Positions 45,353-55,567 are shown, counted from the first letter of the stretch. The stretch is DNA of 64,000 nt from Bradyrhizobium sp. BR13661 (GCF_029892425.1 NZ_JARXWB010000002.1:248001-312000), one strand, 5' to 3'. The notes: generated from the letters alone by a model not told the origin. Numbers and translations are program-made.

Positions 45353-46384
45353 ATGACAGAGATGATCGATCAGCATCGCCGTCAGTTCCTCGGCGTCGCA
45401 GCCGGGACTGTTGCATTGAGTCTCGGCGCGATCGACCTCGCGCGCGCCGAAACGGCAACCGCGCCATCCCTCGCGTCGAATGCCTCCTTCGGCACGATCA
45501 AGCAGATCAACGCCGGCGTGCTTGATGTCGGCTACGCGGAAGCGGGCCCAGCGACCGGCCCGGTCGCGATCTTGCTGCACGGCTGGCCCTACGACATTCA
45601 TGCCTTCGTCGACGTCGCGCCGATCCTCACCCAGGCCGGCTATCGCGTCATCATTCCCTATTTGCGCGGCTACGGTTCGACCAACTTCCTCTCCGGCGAG
45701 ACGCTGCGTAACGGCGAGCCCGGCGCGCTGGCGGCGGACATCGTCGCATTGATGGACGCGCTCGACATCAAGAAGGCTGTGCTGGCCGGCTTCGACTGGG
45801 GCGCGCGCACGGCCGATATCATCGCGGCGCTGTGGCCGGAGCGTTGCCGCGCTCTGGTGTCGGTCAGCGGCTATCTGATCTCCAGCCAGGCCGCGGGCAG
45901 CGCGCCGCTGCCGCCGGCCGCCGAGTTGCAATGGTGGTACCAGTTCTATTTCGCCACCGAGCGCGGCCGCGCCGGCTACGGGAAGTACACGCATGATTTC
46001 GCAAAGCTGATCTGGAAGCTGGCCTCGCCGCAGTGGAAGTTCGACGACGCCACCTTCGATCGCAGCGCCAAGGCCTTCGAGAACAAGGACCATGTCGCGA
46101 TCTCGATCCACAATTACCGCTGGCGGATCGGGCTCGAAAAGGGTGAGGCGAAGTACGAGGAGATCGAAAAGAAGCTTGCGGCTGGTCCCGTCATCAGTGT
46201 GCCTGCCATCACGATGGAAGGCGACGCCAACGGCGCGCCGCACCCCGATCCCAGCGCCTATGCCAGGAAGTTCTCCGGCCGTTATGACTTCCGCCTGATC
46301 ACCGGCGGCATCGGTCACAATCTGCCGCAGGAGGCACCGCAGGCCTTCGCCAAGGCCGTCATCGATGTCGACGGCGGCGCCTGA
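45353..46384 (+). CDS. Tat-exported alpha/beta hydrolase (epoxide-hydrolase-like)
   Basis: The 343-residue protein has a twin-arginine signal (HRRQFLGVAAGTVALSLG), so it is likely exported folded. The fold motifs are an oxyanion loop HGWPYDIHAF, the nucleophile elbow GFDWGARTAD with aspartate, and the C-terminal GGIGHNLPQE histidine. The Asp nucleophile fits epoxide hydrolases and haloalkane dehalogenases rather than esterases. The ATG at 45353 follows AAAGGACC; an earlier ATG at 45308 lacks a ribosome site. The substrate is unknown. Its nearest downstream neighbour is the convergent SSS kinase. Confidence 0.82.
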   Translation: MTEMIDQHRRQFLGVAAGTVALSLGAIDLARAETATAPSLASNASFGTIKQINAGVLDVGYAEAGPATGPVAILLHGWPYDIHAFVDVAPILTQAGYRVIIPYLRGYGSTNFLSGETLRNGEPGALAADIVALMDALDIKKAVLAGFDWGARTADIIAALWPERCRALVSVSGYLISSQAAGSAPLPPAAELQWWYQFYFATERGRAGYGKYTHDFAKLIWKLASPQWKFDDATFDRSAKAFENKDHVAISIHNYRWRIGLEKGEAKYEEIEKKLAAGPVISVPAITMEGDANGAPHPDPSAYARKFSGRYDFRLITGGIGHNLPQEAPQAFAKAVIDVDGGA

Positions 46385-46409
46385 GAATTGTCGATGGCGG
46401 CGGCCTGTC

Positions 46410-49400
46410 TTATTCCGCCGCCACCATCTGCTGCGTCCGCCATTGCCCGAGCAGGGCACGCAGCGAAGCCGGCTTCACCGGCTTGTTCAGCACCGCGATC
46501 CTCTCGTCGCGCGCTGCCATTTGCACCGCGGGGCTGCGATCGGCGGTGATCAGGATCGCCGGGATGGTGTCGCCGAAGCGGCGGCGGATGTCGCGAATGG
46601 CGGCGATGCCGTTGCCGCGGTCGAGGTGATAGTCGACCAGCAGCCCGGTGACGCGCTTGCCGGCCGCCTCGATCGCGGAGATCGCGCCCTCGGGATCGGC
46701 GACCGCGATCACCTCGGCATCCCAGGCCTTCAGCAGCGTCCGCATGCCGTCGAGGATCGCGGCGTCGTTCTCGATGCAGACGATCAGCGCGCCCGAGATC
46801 GGCGTGCGCGCCAGCGGCGTTGCGCTGGTCACCGCCGCGGTCAGCGTCACGGCCTTCGCCGTCGGCACCGTCACGGAGAACAGCGATCCGCCGCTCGCAT
46901 TGGCGTCGATGGCGATGCCGTGGTTGAGCACGCGCGCCAGCCGCTCGACGATCGAGAGGCCCAGCCCCAGTCCGCGCGCGATCCGCGCGCCCTGCTCGAG
47001 GCGATGGAACTCCTTGAAGATCTCGCCGCGCTTGACCGCGGGGATACCGACGCCGGTGTCGTAGACGCAGATCTTGAGCGAGGCGCCGCGGCGGCGGCAG
47101 CCGACCAGCACGCGCCCGCGCGGCGTGTACTTGATCGCGTTCGAGATCAGATTCTGCAGCAGCCGCCGCAGCAGCAGCCGGTCGGATTCGACCGGCAGCG
47201 AGCAGGGCACGAAGGTGAGGTCGAGGCCCTTGGCGCGTGCGATCGGCGCGAACTCGATCTCCAGCGAGCGCATCAGGTCGGCCATCTTGAAGCTCGAGAT
47301 CGAGGTTGCCATGGCGCCGGCATCGAGCCTGGAGATGTCGAGCAGCGCGCCGAGGATCTCCTCGATCGCCTGCAGCGACTCGTCGATGTTTTCGACCAGC
47401 CGCGTCTCCTCGCCATTGTGCTGGCGTTCGACGAGGCTCGTGACATAGAGCCGCGCCGCGTTCAGCGGCTGCAAAATGTCGTGGCTGGCGGCCGCGAGGA
47501 ACCGCGTCTTGGAGATGCTGGCGTCCTCCGCGCTGCTCTTGGCCAGCGCCAGCTCCGAGTTCAGCCGCGTCAGCTCCTCGGTACGGTCGCGCACGCGCTT
47601 CTCCAGCGTCGCATTGGCGCGCTCCAGCGCTTCGGCCGCCTCGAAGGTCGGCGTGACGTCGGTGAAGGTGATGACGAAGCCGCCGCCGGGCATGCGGTTG
47701 GTGAGCACCTCGATCACCATATGCCGTTCGGGAAGTCGTTCGAGGTAGGGCTCGCCGTCGGTGGTATAGGCCACGAGCCGCTGCTCGATCATCGCCTCGC
47801 GGTTGGACTGATCGGCAGGATCGCTCACGCTCATGAATTCCAGGATTTCACGCAAGGGCGTGCCGAACTGGATGAAGTGCGGGGGCACGTTGAGCAGGTC
47901 GCCGAACTGCCTGTTGGAGCAGATCAATTGCAAATCGGCGTCGAACACCGCGATGCCCTGGCGCACATGGTTGAGCGCGGTCTGGAGGATTTCGCGGTTG
48001 AAGTGCAGTGCCGCATGGGAATCGTCGAGCAGTTTCAGCGCGGCTTTCGCGGAGACCGTGCGCTTGCGCAGCAGCAGCGACATCACGAGCCGCGAGGACG
48101 CCGCTCCGATCGACGAGGCGATCAGGTGCTCGGCGTGCTGCAGCAGCTCGAAATCGGCCGGTGCTCCCGGCTCCAGCCGCATGTTGCGTCGTGCCGAGAA
48201 GGCTTCGAAGGAGTGCTGGGTGCGCTCAGGCCCGAGATATTGCGCGACCGTGGTCTGGATGTCCTGCACGGTGATGGTGGTGCGCCAGCGGCGGAAATTC
48301 GGGGCGATCGGGGCGAGCGTGTCGGGTACGAACAGATCGGCCTGCACGAGCTCGATGGACGAGGGCCGCCGTGCCAGCGACAGCAGCACGTAAGTGAGGA
48401 TGTTGAGCGAGAGCGACCAGACCACGCCATGCATCAGCGGCGGCAAATCGGCGCCGAACAGCGCCTGTGGCCGCAGCGCCTCGATGCCGAACGGGCCGTG
48501 CTGAAGCAGCAGGATGCCTGCCGTCGAAGAGTCCATGAAGCTCGGCATGAACAGTGTGTAGAACCACAGTGCAAAGCCGACCAGCATGCCGCCGATGGCG
48601 CCGCGCGCCGTTGCCCGTCGCCACAACAACCCGCCGAAGAAGCTCGGTGCGAGCTGCGCGATGGCGGCAAAGGACAACAGGCCGATCGCCGCGAGCTGGG
48701 TGTTGCCGAGCGCACGATAGTAGAAATAGGCCATCACCATGATGGCGAAGATGGCGAGCCGCCGCGAGCGCAGCAGGAAGTCGCCAAAATCGGTGGCCCC
48801 AGTGCGGCCCTCGGGCCGTCGTTGCAGCACCAGCGGCACGACGAGGTCGTTGGAGACCATGATCGACAGCGCGACGCATTCGACGATCACCATCGCGGTC
48901 GCGGCCGACAGGCCGCCGACGAAGACGGCGACGCTGAGCAGTCCCGCGCCGCCTTCCATCGGCAGCGCCAGCACGTACATGTCGGGGTCGACCGCGCCGA
49001 ACGGGAAGCTGACGAGGCCGGCGAGCGCGATCGGGATCACGAACACGTTGATGGCGACGAGATAGAGCGGGAACAGCCAGCGCGCGCGGCTGACCTCGGC
49101 ATCCGAGGAATTCTCGACCACGCTGACGTGAAACTGCCGCGGCAGCAGCATGATCGCGCACAGCGACAGCAGCGTCATGGTGAGGAAGTTGCCGATCGAC
49201 GGCGAGTAGTCGATGGCGCGTACCGCCTCCGGCGTCTTCATCGCGCGCTCGATCAGTTCATGCGGCGAGAACATCCAGAAGGTGACGAAGATGCCGGCGG
49301 TGAGGAAGGCGACCAGCTTGATGATGGATTCGGTCGCGACCGCCAGCATCAGGCCGTGCTGGTGCTCGGTGGCGTCGGCCTGGCGCGTGCCGAACAGCAC

Positions 49401-49919
49401 CGCGAAGGCCGCCATCGCCAGCGTCACCATCAGCGCCATGTCGCCGAGGATCGGGATGTGGGAGAAGGCCTGGTCCTCGCTGAGGATGACTTCGAGCGAG
49501 GAGGCCACCGCCTTGAGCTGGAGCGCGATGTAGGGCACCGAGCCGATGATGGCGATCAGCGCCACGGTCGCCGCCACCGCCTGGCTCTTGCCGTAGCGCG
49601 CGCCGATGAAGTCGGCAATCGAGGTGATGTTGTGCGCTTTCGCGAGCTGGATCACGCGTCGCAAGACGCCGGCGCCGAGCCCGATCATCAGGATCGGGCC
49701 GACATAGATTGCGAGGAAGTCGGTCGAGGTGCGGGTGGCAAAGCCGACCGAGCCGAAGAAGGTCCAGGAGGTGCAGTAGATCGCCAGCGACAGCGGATAG
49801 ATCAGTCCGGACGCGCGGCCGGGTCCGGCCGGCGAGCGGCGGTCGCCATGGCTCGCCACCAGGAACAGGAAGCCGATATAGCCGAACGCGGCAACGATCA
49901 CGCCCCAGTCGTGCAGCAT
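46410..49919 (-). CDS. Sodium:solute symporter-fused hybrid histidine kinase
   Basis: The 1169-residue protein starts with a full symporter-like module of about 490 residues and 12-13 helices (GVIVAAFGYIGFLFLVASHG; YCTSWTFFGSVGFATRTS). A PAS-like region follows (FDADLQLICSNRQFGDLL). The HisKA motif is RFLAAASHDILQPLNAARLY, the HATPase contains GVGIPAVKRGEIF and GLGLGLSIVERL, and a C-terminal receiver has the acceptor Asp in LLVDYHLDRG. This is the CbrA/NahK-type class, thought to sense or import a solute. The solute is unknown. The ATG at 49919 (MLHDWGVIV) replaces a longer start with unconserved residues. Confidence 0.92.
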   Translation of the reverse strand: MLHDWGVIVAAFGYIGFLFLVASHGDRRSPAGPGRASGLIYPLSLAIYCTSWTFFGSVGFATRTSTDFLAIYVGPILMIGLGAGVLRRVIQLAKAHNITSIADFIGARYGKSQAVAATVALIAIIGSVPYIALQLKAVASSLEVILSEDQAFSHIPILGDMALMVTLAMAAFAVLFGTRQADATEHQHGLMLAVATESIIKLVAFLTAGIFVTFWMFSPHELIERAMKTPEAVRAIDYSPSIGNFLTMTLLSLCAIMLLPRQFHVSVVENSSDAEVSRARWLFPLYLVAINVFVIPIALAGLVSFPFGAVDPDMYVLALPMEGGAGLLSVAVFVGGLSAATAMVIVECVALSIMVSNDLVVPLVLQRRPEGRTGATDFGDFLLRSRRLAIFAIMVMAYFYYRALGNTQLAAIGLLSFAAIAQLAPSFFGGLLWRRATARGAIGGMLVGFALWFYTLFMPSFMDSSTAGILLLQHGPFGIEALRPQALFGADLPPLMHGVVWSLSLNILTYVLLSLARRPSSIELVQADLFVPDTLAPIAPNFRRWRTTITVQDIQTTVAQYLGPERTQHSFEAFSARRNMRLEPGAPADFELLQHAEHLIASSIGAASSRLVMSLLLRKRTVSAKAALKLLDDSHAALHFNREILQTALNHVRQGIAVFDADLQLICSNRQFGDLLNVPPHFIQFGTPLREILEFMSVSDPADQSNREAMIEQRLVAYTTDGEPYLERLPERHMVIEVLTNRMPGGGFVITFTDVTPTFEAAEALERANATLEKRVRDRTEELTRLNSELALAKSSAEDASISKTRFLAAASHDILQPLNAARLYVTSLVERQHNGEETRLVENIDESLQAIEEILGALLDISRLDAGAMATSISSFKMADLMRSLEIEFAPIARAKGLDLTFVPCSLPVESDRLLLRRLLQNLISNAIKYTPRGRVLVGCRRRGASLKICVYDTGVGIPAVKRGEIFKEFHRLEQGARIARGLGLGLSIVERLARVLNHGIAIDANASGGSLFSVTVPTAKAVTLTAAVTSATPLARTPISGALIVCIENDAAILDGMRTLLKAWDAEVIAVADPEGAISAIEAAGKRVTGLLVDYHLDRGNGIAAIRDIRRRFGDTIPAILITADRSPAVQMAARDERIAVLNKPVKPASLRALLGQWRTQQMVAAE

Positions 49920-50064
49920 GGGTCGGGGGCTCTCTCCCTGGGCGCGACAACCCGCGCCCGATCTCATTTTCCCAGCAAATCTAGCGCGTTGGACGAGGAG
50001 AGGCGACAGCGAAATGGCGGGGTGCGGGCGGGAACTGGCGTTGAAGTTAAGGTGCCAACCCCAA

Positions 50065-50187
50065 CGTCGTCCTGGCGAAGGCCAGGACCCATAGCCACGG
50101 AAATTGGTTTATGGCACGCAAGTGGCCACAGCGAGCCGCAACAATCAGCAATCGAGGTAATGGGTCCTGGCCTTCGCCAGGACGACG
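50065..50187. repeat. Perfect 28 bp inverted repeat after hemA
   Basis: Arms at 50065-50092 and 50160-50187 are exact inverted copies over 28 bp, separated by 67 bp. Each arm is itself a palindrome around CCTGGCGAAGGCCAGG. The right arm ends 2 bp before the hemA stop codon. Unlike the other long repeats it lies between genes in the same direction. It can form two hairpins or one long cruciform. Confidence 0.85.
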
Positions 50188-50189
50188 GA

Positions 50190-51419
50190 TTACTCCGCCG
50201 CCAGCGACTTTTCGCGCAGCGGCAGGTCGAGGCGGTCCCATACCTGCAGCAGCGCTTCGGCGAGCTGATCGATCAGGCCGTCGTCATGATAGGGCGAGGG
50301 CGTGATGCGCAGGCGTTCGGTGCCCTTGGCGACGGTCGGATAGTTGATCGGCTGGATGTAGATGCCGTGGTCCTCGAGCAGCATGTCCGAGGCCTGCTTG
50401 CACTTCTCGGCGTCGCCAATGAACAGCGGCACGATGTGGGTGTCGTTCGACATGACGGGGAGGCCGGCGGCGTTGAGGATCGCCTTGACGCGCGCGGCGC
50501 GGTCCTGGTGACGCTCCCGCTCCCAATTCGAGGTCTTCAGATGCTTGATCGCGGCGGTCGCGGCCGAGCAGATTGCCGGCGGCAGTGCGGTGGTGAAGAT
50601 GAAGCCCGGCGCGTAAGAGCGCACGGCGTCGATGATATGGCCGTTGCCGGCGATGTAGCCGCCGAGACAGCCGAACGCTTTCGCCAGCGTGCCTTCGAGA
50701 ATGTCGATGCGATGCATGACGCCGTCGCGCTCGGCAATGCCGCCGCCGCGCGGGCCGTACATGCCGACGGCATGGACCTCGTCGACATAGGTCATCGCAT
50801 TATATTTCTCGGCGAGGTCGCAGATCCTGGCAAGCGGGGCGACGTCTCCGTCCATCGAATACAGGCTCTCGCAGGCGATCAGCTTCGGCCGGTTCGGACC
50901 CGCGGCCTTCAACTGCGCTTCGAGATCGGCGAGGTCGTTGTGGCGGAACACGACGCGCTCGCAGCCGGACTGGCGGATGCCTTCGATCATCGAATTGTGG
51001 TTGAGCTCGTCCGACAGGATCAGGCAGTTCGGAATCAGCTTCGCGATGGTCGCGATACCGGTCTGGTTCGAGACGTAGCCCGAGGTGAACAGCAGCGCCG
51101 CTTCCTTGCCGTGGAGGTCGGCGAGTTCGGCCTCGAGCTGCACCAGCGGATGATGCGTGCCCGCAATATTACGGGTGCCGCCCGCGCCGGTGCCGACGCG
51201 GGTCGCGGTCTCGACCATGGCGCCGACCACTTTCGGGTGCTGGCCCATGCCGAGATAATCATTGGAGCACCAGATCACGACGTCGCGCTTGCCTTTCGGC
51301 GAGTGCCAGACCGCATGCGGGAACCGGCCCGCGGTACGCTCCAGGTCGGCGAACACGCGATAGCGGCGCTCGGTATGGAGGCGATCAAGGGCGGAATTGA
51401 AGAACTGGGCGTAATCCAT
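50190..51419 (-). CDS. hemA: 5-aminolevulinate synthase
   Basis: The 409-residue PLP enzyme condenses glycine and succinyl-CoA, the first step of alphaproteobacterial heme synthesis. The N-terminal substrate motif is [14 protein letters not shown], the glycine-rich [15 protein letters not shown] is intact, and the PLP Schiff-base lysine is Lys247 ([13 protein letters not shown]). Length is normal. It is divergent from aroQ across 247 bp that contain a perfect FNR/FixK-like palindrome, so low-oxygen control is likely; oxygen control of hemA has been described in B. japonicum as I recall. It feeds the heme a route through ctaB. Confidence 0.95.
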   Translation of the reverse strand: MDYAQFFNSALDRLHTERRYRVFADLERTAGRFPHAVWHSPKGKRDVVIWCSNDYLGMGQHPKVVGAMVETATRVGTGAGGTRNIAGTHHPLVQLEAELADLHGKEAALLFTSGYVSNQTGIATIAKLIPNCLILSDELNHNSMIEGIRQSGCERVVFRHNDLADLEAQLKAAGPNRPKLIACESLYSMDGDVAPLARICDLAEKYNAMTYVDEVHAVGMYGPRGGGIAERDGVMHRIDILEGTLAKAFGCLGGYIAGNGHIIDAVRSYAPGFIFTTALPPAICSAATAAIKHLKTSNWERERHQDRAARVKAILNAAGLPVMSNDTHIVPLFIGDAEKCKQASDMLLEDHGIYIQPINYPTVAKGTERLRITPSPYHDDGLIDQLAEALLQVWDRLDLPLREKSLAAE

Positions 51420-51553
51420 CGGGGCAACCTGAGACGGAACTGACCAAAGAAGCGCCTATCCTTAGAGCTTTTCCAACTCCAATGTCTATGCGCTATCCCA
51501 CATTTGGCCGTGAGGGGCATTTGGGCAAAATGCCCTATCGTGCGATTTGAAAC

Positions 51554-51567
51554 TTGATCCCGATCAA
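51554..51567. promoter_or_regulatory. FNR/FixK-type box between hemA and aroQ
   Basis: TTGATCCCGATCAA is a perfect match to the TTGAT-N4-ATCAA consensus, and the symmetry extends to nine-base arms over 51551-51570. It lies about 134 bp upstream of the hemA ATG and 99 bp upstream of the aroQ ATG. FixK2 in Bradyrhizobium binds such sites under low oxygen. Activation of hemA is the more natural target. Confidence 0.75.
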
Positions 51568-51666
51568 GTTCGCGACGGCCTCCGATGCTGCTGTGCAACA
51601 TGTGCTGCGCGTGCCGGCCTGGCTCGGCCAGGCGGTTCGTCGGTCAACTCCTCAAAGGACGTGTCC

Positions 51667-52098
51667 ATGAAACGCGTGATGATCCTCAACGGTCCCAACC
51701 TCAATATGCTCGGCATTCGCGAGCCGCACATCTACGGCACCACGACGCTCGAAGAGGTCAATGCGAGCTGCGAGGAGGTGGCCGCCAGGCTCGGGCTCAA
51801 GCTTGCCTTTCACCAGTCCAACCATGAAGGCGTGCTGGTCGATCTGATCCAGTCGGCGCGGCAGGACGCCGATGCCATCGTCATCAATCCGGCCGGCCTC
51901 TCCTTCACCTCGGTCTCGATCATGGACGCGATCAAGACGTTCGAAGGTCCGGTGCTGGAGGTCCACATCTCCAATATCCACGCCCGCGACGAATATCATC
52001 GCCACTCGAAGATCTCCTTCGTGGCGACCGGCGTGATCTGCGGGCTCGGGCCGTTCGGCTACATCGCGGCGCTGCACGCGATCGCGAATATGAAGTGA
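51667..52098 (+). CDS. aroQ: 3-dehydroquinate dehydratase, type II
   Basis: The 143-residue enzyme performs the third step of the shikimate pathway with the dodecameric type II fold. The N-terminal signature is MILNGPNLNMLGIREPHIYG, containing catalytic Arg18 and Tyr23. The conserved INPAGLSFTSVSIMDA and the histidine region VHISNIHARDEYHRHS are intact. The ATG at 51667 follows AAAGGAC. It is divergent from hemA; sharing of the FixK-like box is possible but not required. The next gene is convergent, 18 bp away. Confidence 0.94.
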   Translation: MKRVMILNGPNLNMLGIREPHIYGTTTLEEVNASCEEVAARLGLKLAFHQSNHEGVLVDLIQSARQDADAIVINPAGLSFTSVSIMDAIKTFEGPVLEVHISNIHARDEYHRHSKISFVATGVICGLGPFGYIAALHAIANMK

Positions 52099-52116
52099 GT
52101 TGCCGCTCGGCGGCGC

Positions 52117-53178
52117 TCACGTTGTCCTGAACTGGAGGACGCCGTCCTTCGTCTCGGCCGTCAGCCGGCCCTCGACGATCATGTAGTTCACATGCGCGAC
52201 GAGCTCGCCGGCGGCAAAGCCCATCTGGTGCTCGTCGAGCACGTGCTTGTTGAACACGACGGGCACCAGCGCGCGCGAGGTTTGCGGCACCTCGCGGCAG
52301 GCTTCCGCGATCAGGCGGCAGCGTTCCTCGTGGTGATCGGCGAGCTGCTTGATGCGGGTCTTGAGCCCGTAGAACGGGACGCCGTGGCCGGGCAGCACCA
52401 GCAGGTCATAGGGCAGGGTGGTTGTGAGGCTCGCAAGCGAAGCCAGGTATTCGCCGAGCGAGTTCTGGTCGGGCTCGACCGCCCATACGCTGACATTGGG
52501 CGAGATCTTGCTCAGCACCTGGTCGGCGGAGAGGAAGAGCTTGTCGTCGGCGCAATACAGCATCACCTGGTCGAGCGCATGCCCGCCGCCGGTGATCACC
52601 TTGAAGCGGCGCGTGCCGATCACGACCTCGTCGCCGTGCGAGATACGGCGGTAGGACGGCGGCAGCACGGAGACGCGCTTGAGATAATCCTGGCCGCGGC
52701 CGAGCAGCTTCTCGGTGAGGGACTCGTCCATGCCGTGGCGGCGGAAGAACAGCCGCTGCGCCTCGCGCCGCTCTTCGGTGCCGCGATTCTGGTGATAGAC
52801 CGATTGCAGATACTCGACCTGCGACATCACCAGCGGGCAGTTGAACCGTTCGACGATCCAGCCGGCGAGACCGACATGGTCGGGGTGCGAGTGCGTGACG
52901 ATCAGGCGCGTAATGTTGACGCCCTTCAGAGGGCCTTCGAACAGCTTGGTCCAGGCCTCGATCGTCTCCTCGTTGCCGAAGCCGGCATCGACCATCGCAT
53001 AGCCGTCGCCGTCGGCGAGCAGGTAGATATTCACATGGTTGAGGCGGAACGGCAGCTTCAGCCGCGCCCACAGCACGCCGGGCCTGACCTCGACGATCTC
53101 TTCGGGGCCGGGATGCTGTTCCCAGGGATAGCGCAGGGCCTCGGCCGAGGACTGCACGGTGTCGGTTTTTGCGTTCAT
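52117..53178 (-). CDS. MBL-fold metallo-hydrolase
   Basis: The 353-residue protein has the metallo-beta-lactamase core: FRLNHVNIYLLADGDGYAMV, the metal motif THSHPDHVG near residues 90-96, GGHALDQVMLYCADDKLFLS, and LPGHGVPFYG with the late histidine. It is longer than minimal MBL proteins because of a C-terminal winged-helix-like part typical of the LACTB2/glyoxalase II-like group. The substrate is unknown. It ends 18 bp from aroQ. A strong hairpin (53266-53298) lies upstream, next to the chemoreceptor stop. Confidence 0.88.
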   Translation of the reverse strand: MNAKTDTVQSSAEALRYPWEQHPGPEEIVEVRPGVLWARLKLPFRLNHVNIYLLADGDGYAMVDAGFGNEETIEAWTKLFEGPLKGVNITRLIVTHSHPDHVGLAGWIVERFNCPLVMSQVEYLQSVYHQNRGTEERREAQRLFFRRHGMDESLTEKLLGRGQDYLKRVSVLPPSYRRISHGDEVVIGTRRFKVITGGGHALDQVMLYCADDKLFLSADQVLSKISPNVSVWAVEPDQNSLGEYLASLASLTTTLPYDLLVLPGHGVPFYGLKTRIKQLADHHEERCRLIAEACREVPQTSRALVPVVFNKHVLDEHQMGFAAGELVAHVNYMIVEGRLTAETKDGVLQFRTT

Positions 53179-53265
53179 GCTACCGGCTTAAACCTGCCGG
53201 GCTCGCCGCGCCAGCCGAAAAAGGACGCGAAGCGAGCGCGCATAGCGGTCATTCCAGGCTGTTTT

Positions 53266-53298
53266 CCGCGGCCCGGATTTACTCAATCCGGGCCGCGG
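53266..53298. other. GC-rich stem-loop near the chemoreceptor stop
   Basis: CCGCGGCCCGGATT (53266-53279) pairs perfectly with AATCCGGGCCGCGG (53285-53298), loop TACTC. It lies 10 bp after the chemoreceptor stop (53308, minus strand). There is no T tract on the minus transcript, so it is a 3'-end hairpin rather than a proven intrinsic terminator. Confidence 0.55.
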
Positions 53299-53307
53299 GA
53301 CAGGGGC

Positions 53308-55461
53308 TTACGCTGCCCGCATGTTGTTGAGGAACGCGTCGATTTCCCCGCGCAGCATGTCGGCCTCGCGGCGCAGCGCGTCGGACGCGCTCAGCACTTC
53401 GTTGGCCGCAGTGCCGGCTTCAGCCGAAGCCGTGGAGACGCCGACGATGTTGCTGGAGACTTCGCTGGTGCCGCCGGCCGCATGCTGAATGTTGCGGGCG
53501 ATCTCGCGGGTCGCTGCCCCCTGTTCCTCGACCGCGGCTGCGATCGTGGTGGTGACGTTGTCGATCTCGCCGATAATCCGGCCGATGCCCTGGATGGCGC
53601 CGACAGCCGAGGTCGTGACCTGCTGCATGCTGGCGATCTGGGTTCGGATCTCTTCCGTCGCCTTCGCCGTCTGGCTGGCGAGGCTCTTTACCTCGGACGC
53701 CACGACCGCAAAGCCGCGGCCGGCCTCGCCCGCGCGCGCCGCCTCGATGGTGGCGTTGAGCGCGAGCAGATTGGTCTGCGATGCGATCGTCTGGATCAGG
53801 TCGACCACGACACTGATGCGGCTGGCGCTGTCGGCGAGACTCTGCACCGTGGCGTCGGTGGCGCCGGCCTCGTCCACCGCCTTCTTGGCGATCGCGGCCG
53901 AGGTGACGACCTGCTTGCTGATCTCCTCGATGGAGGACGACAGCTGCTCGGTGCCCGACGACACCGTCTGCACGTTGACCGAGGTCTCCTCGGCGGCGGA
54001 AGCGACCGCGTTCACCAGCGCGTTGGACTGGTCGGCGGTGGTCGACATGCTCTGCGCCGTCGCCTGCATCGAATTGGCCGATTGCGCCAGATTGTCGAGC
54101 GCGCTGCGCACCGTGCCCTCGAACTCCGCGATCTTCGCCTCCATATGCGCGGCACGCTCGGCCTTGGCGACACGATCCTTGTCCTGTTCACCCGCAAGCG
54201 CCCGGGCTTCGATCATGCTGTCGCGGAATACCGTCAGCGTCTCCTTCATCGCGCCGATCTCGTCGTTCTGGCGCGAGCGGACGATCTCGGTGTCGAGGTC
54301 GCCGGCCGAGAGCAGCTGCATCGCACGCTGAAGCTCGCGGATGCGGCGCAGGATGTTGCGGCCGACATAGAGCCAGACGAACAGCGCCGAGCCGATCAAG
54401 GTGAGGCCGCCCAGCGCCAGCATTGCGGTCGTGGCGAGCGAGATCTCCTGGCGCGCCTGGAAGGTCGACGCGTTGGTCTCCTTCTGCACGCCGTCGACGA
54501 GCGCCTGCACGCTGATGCCGAGGCCGACATTGAGCTTGCGGGTCTCGTCCAGGATGGTCTGGCCGTAGTCGATGGAATCGAGCTCCTTCTGGCGGATCTT
54601 GAACACGCCGGTCTTGCCTTCGCCGAAGGCGAACAGCTTCTCCACGGCTCCGCGCACGGCCTGCATCGAGGGAATATTCGGGAGGTCCTCGAGGTTGGAC
54701 TTGACGCGCTCTCGGATCGTCTTGAATTCCTTCTCGATCGCCTCGAGCGTGTCACTGCTGTTGGCCGAGAGTGCCGCCATCATGTCGGCGGCCATCAGAT
54801 TGCCGTTGGCGGAGATGGTCGAGACCTGGGCGACGGTGCGGGCGGCTTCGGTGGCATCGTCGGCCGACACTTCCGCCGAACCGAGGATCGCGTTCAGGCG
54901 CGTCTGTGCGTCCAGCATCGCGGGGCCGGCGGCGCCGACGAACACGATCTGCGCCTTGCGCAGCGCTTCATATTGCTTCTCGTGCAGCGCGCCGGTGTCG
55001 AGCCGTTCGCGGGCCGCCGAGACCAGGCTCTGCGTGGCCTCGTCGATGCTCTTGGCGGTGTCGCGCAGCGCGGCCGCGGTCTGCTGGTCGGCGCCGAGTT
55101 CGATAATCTCACCGAGCTTTGCCATCGCCTGCTGCTGGATGTCCTTCACGTTCTTGGTGCGCTCGCTCAGCGCATCGTCGCTGGGAGAAGCCAGCAGGCC
55201 CGGGCCTTGCGCTGCGAGCGTCGCGCTCTGCGAGGCGAGCTGAAGGCTGGCGGAGAGGCGCGGGATGTCGCGGCCGCTTAGGTCCATCATGGTCGAGCCC
55301 AGATGGTTGAAGACGAAGCCGGCGCCGGCGGCGATCACGAGGCCCATGCCCGCAATCACGGCGAAGGCCGCAATCAGGCTGCCACGCAGGCCCCATTTCG
55401 GCATTTTGAAGCGCGGCTTGAAACGGCCAAGGACACTGCCAACGCCCAGACGGATCGCCAT
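53308..55461 (-). CDS. Methyl-accepting chemotaxis protein
   Basis: The 717-residue receptor has a first membrane helix ([20 protein letters not shown]), a helical periplasmic sensor of about 300 residues, a second helix ([19 protein letters not shown]), a HAMP domain ([18 protein letters not shown]) and a long cytoplasmic signalling coil. The hairpin tip contains the conserved [21 protein letters not shown]. It signals to CheA/CheW, which are not in the window. The ligand is unknown. The ATG at 55461 follows GGGGGAA; an in-frame GTG 15 bp upstream was rejected. Confidence 0.92.
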   Translation of the reverse strand: MAIRLGVGSVLGRFKPRFKMPKWGLRGSLIAAFAVIAGMGLVIAAGAGFVFNHLGSTMMDLSGRDIPRLSASLQLASQSATLAAQGPGLLASPSDDALSERTKNVKDIQQQAMAKLGEIIELGADQQTAAALRDTAKSIDEATQSLVSAARERLDTGALHEKQYEALRKAQIVFVGAAGPAMLDAQTRLNAILGSAEVSADDATEAARTVAQVSTISANGNLMAADMMAALSANSSDTLEAIEKEFKTIRERVKSNLEDLPNIPSMQAVRGAVEKLFAFGEGKTGVFKIRQKELDSIDYGQTILDETRKLNVGLGISVQALVDGVQKETNASTFQARQEISLATTAMLALGGLTLIGSALFVWLYVGRNILRRIRELQRAMQLLSAGDLDTEIVRSRQNDEIGAMKETLTVFRDSMIEARALAGEQDKDRVAKAERAAHMEAKIAEFEGTVRSALDNLAQSANSMQATAQSMSTTADQSNALVNAVASAAEETSVNVQTVSSGTEQLSSSIEEISKQVVTSAAIAKKAVDEAGATDATVQSLADSASRISVVVDLIQTIASQTNLLALNATIEAARAGEAGRGFAVVASEVKSLASQTAKATEEIRTQIASMQQVTTSAVGAIQGIGRIIGEIDNVTTTIAAAVEEQGAATREIARNIQHAAGGTSEVSSNIVGVSTASAEAGTAANEVLSASDALRREADMLRGEIDAFLNNMRAA

Positions 55462-55567
55462 CGAAAATTCCCCCACACGCGTAATCTTTGTATTTTCGCC
55501 GCGCAGTATCCTCGGGCCGGGTTAAAAAATCGCAAGTTGCACAAATGCTTGGCAGTTCCGCAGAGCG

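Noticed and set aside
46365-51443. A 1692-residue plus-strand open frame spanning the SSS kinase and hemA on the opposite strand
   Set aside because: It is antisense to two clear genes. Its Arg/Gly/His/Asp-rich composition is typical of GC-rich antisense reading, and it has no recognisable domain.
52192-55281. A 1029-residue plus-strand frame
   Set aside because: It lies opposite the MBL-fold hydrolase and chemoreceptor. No ribosome site or domain supports it.
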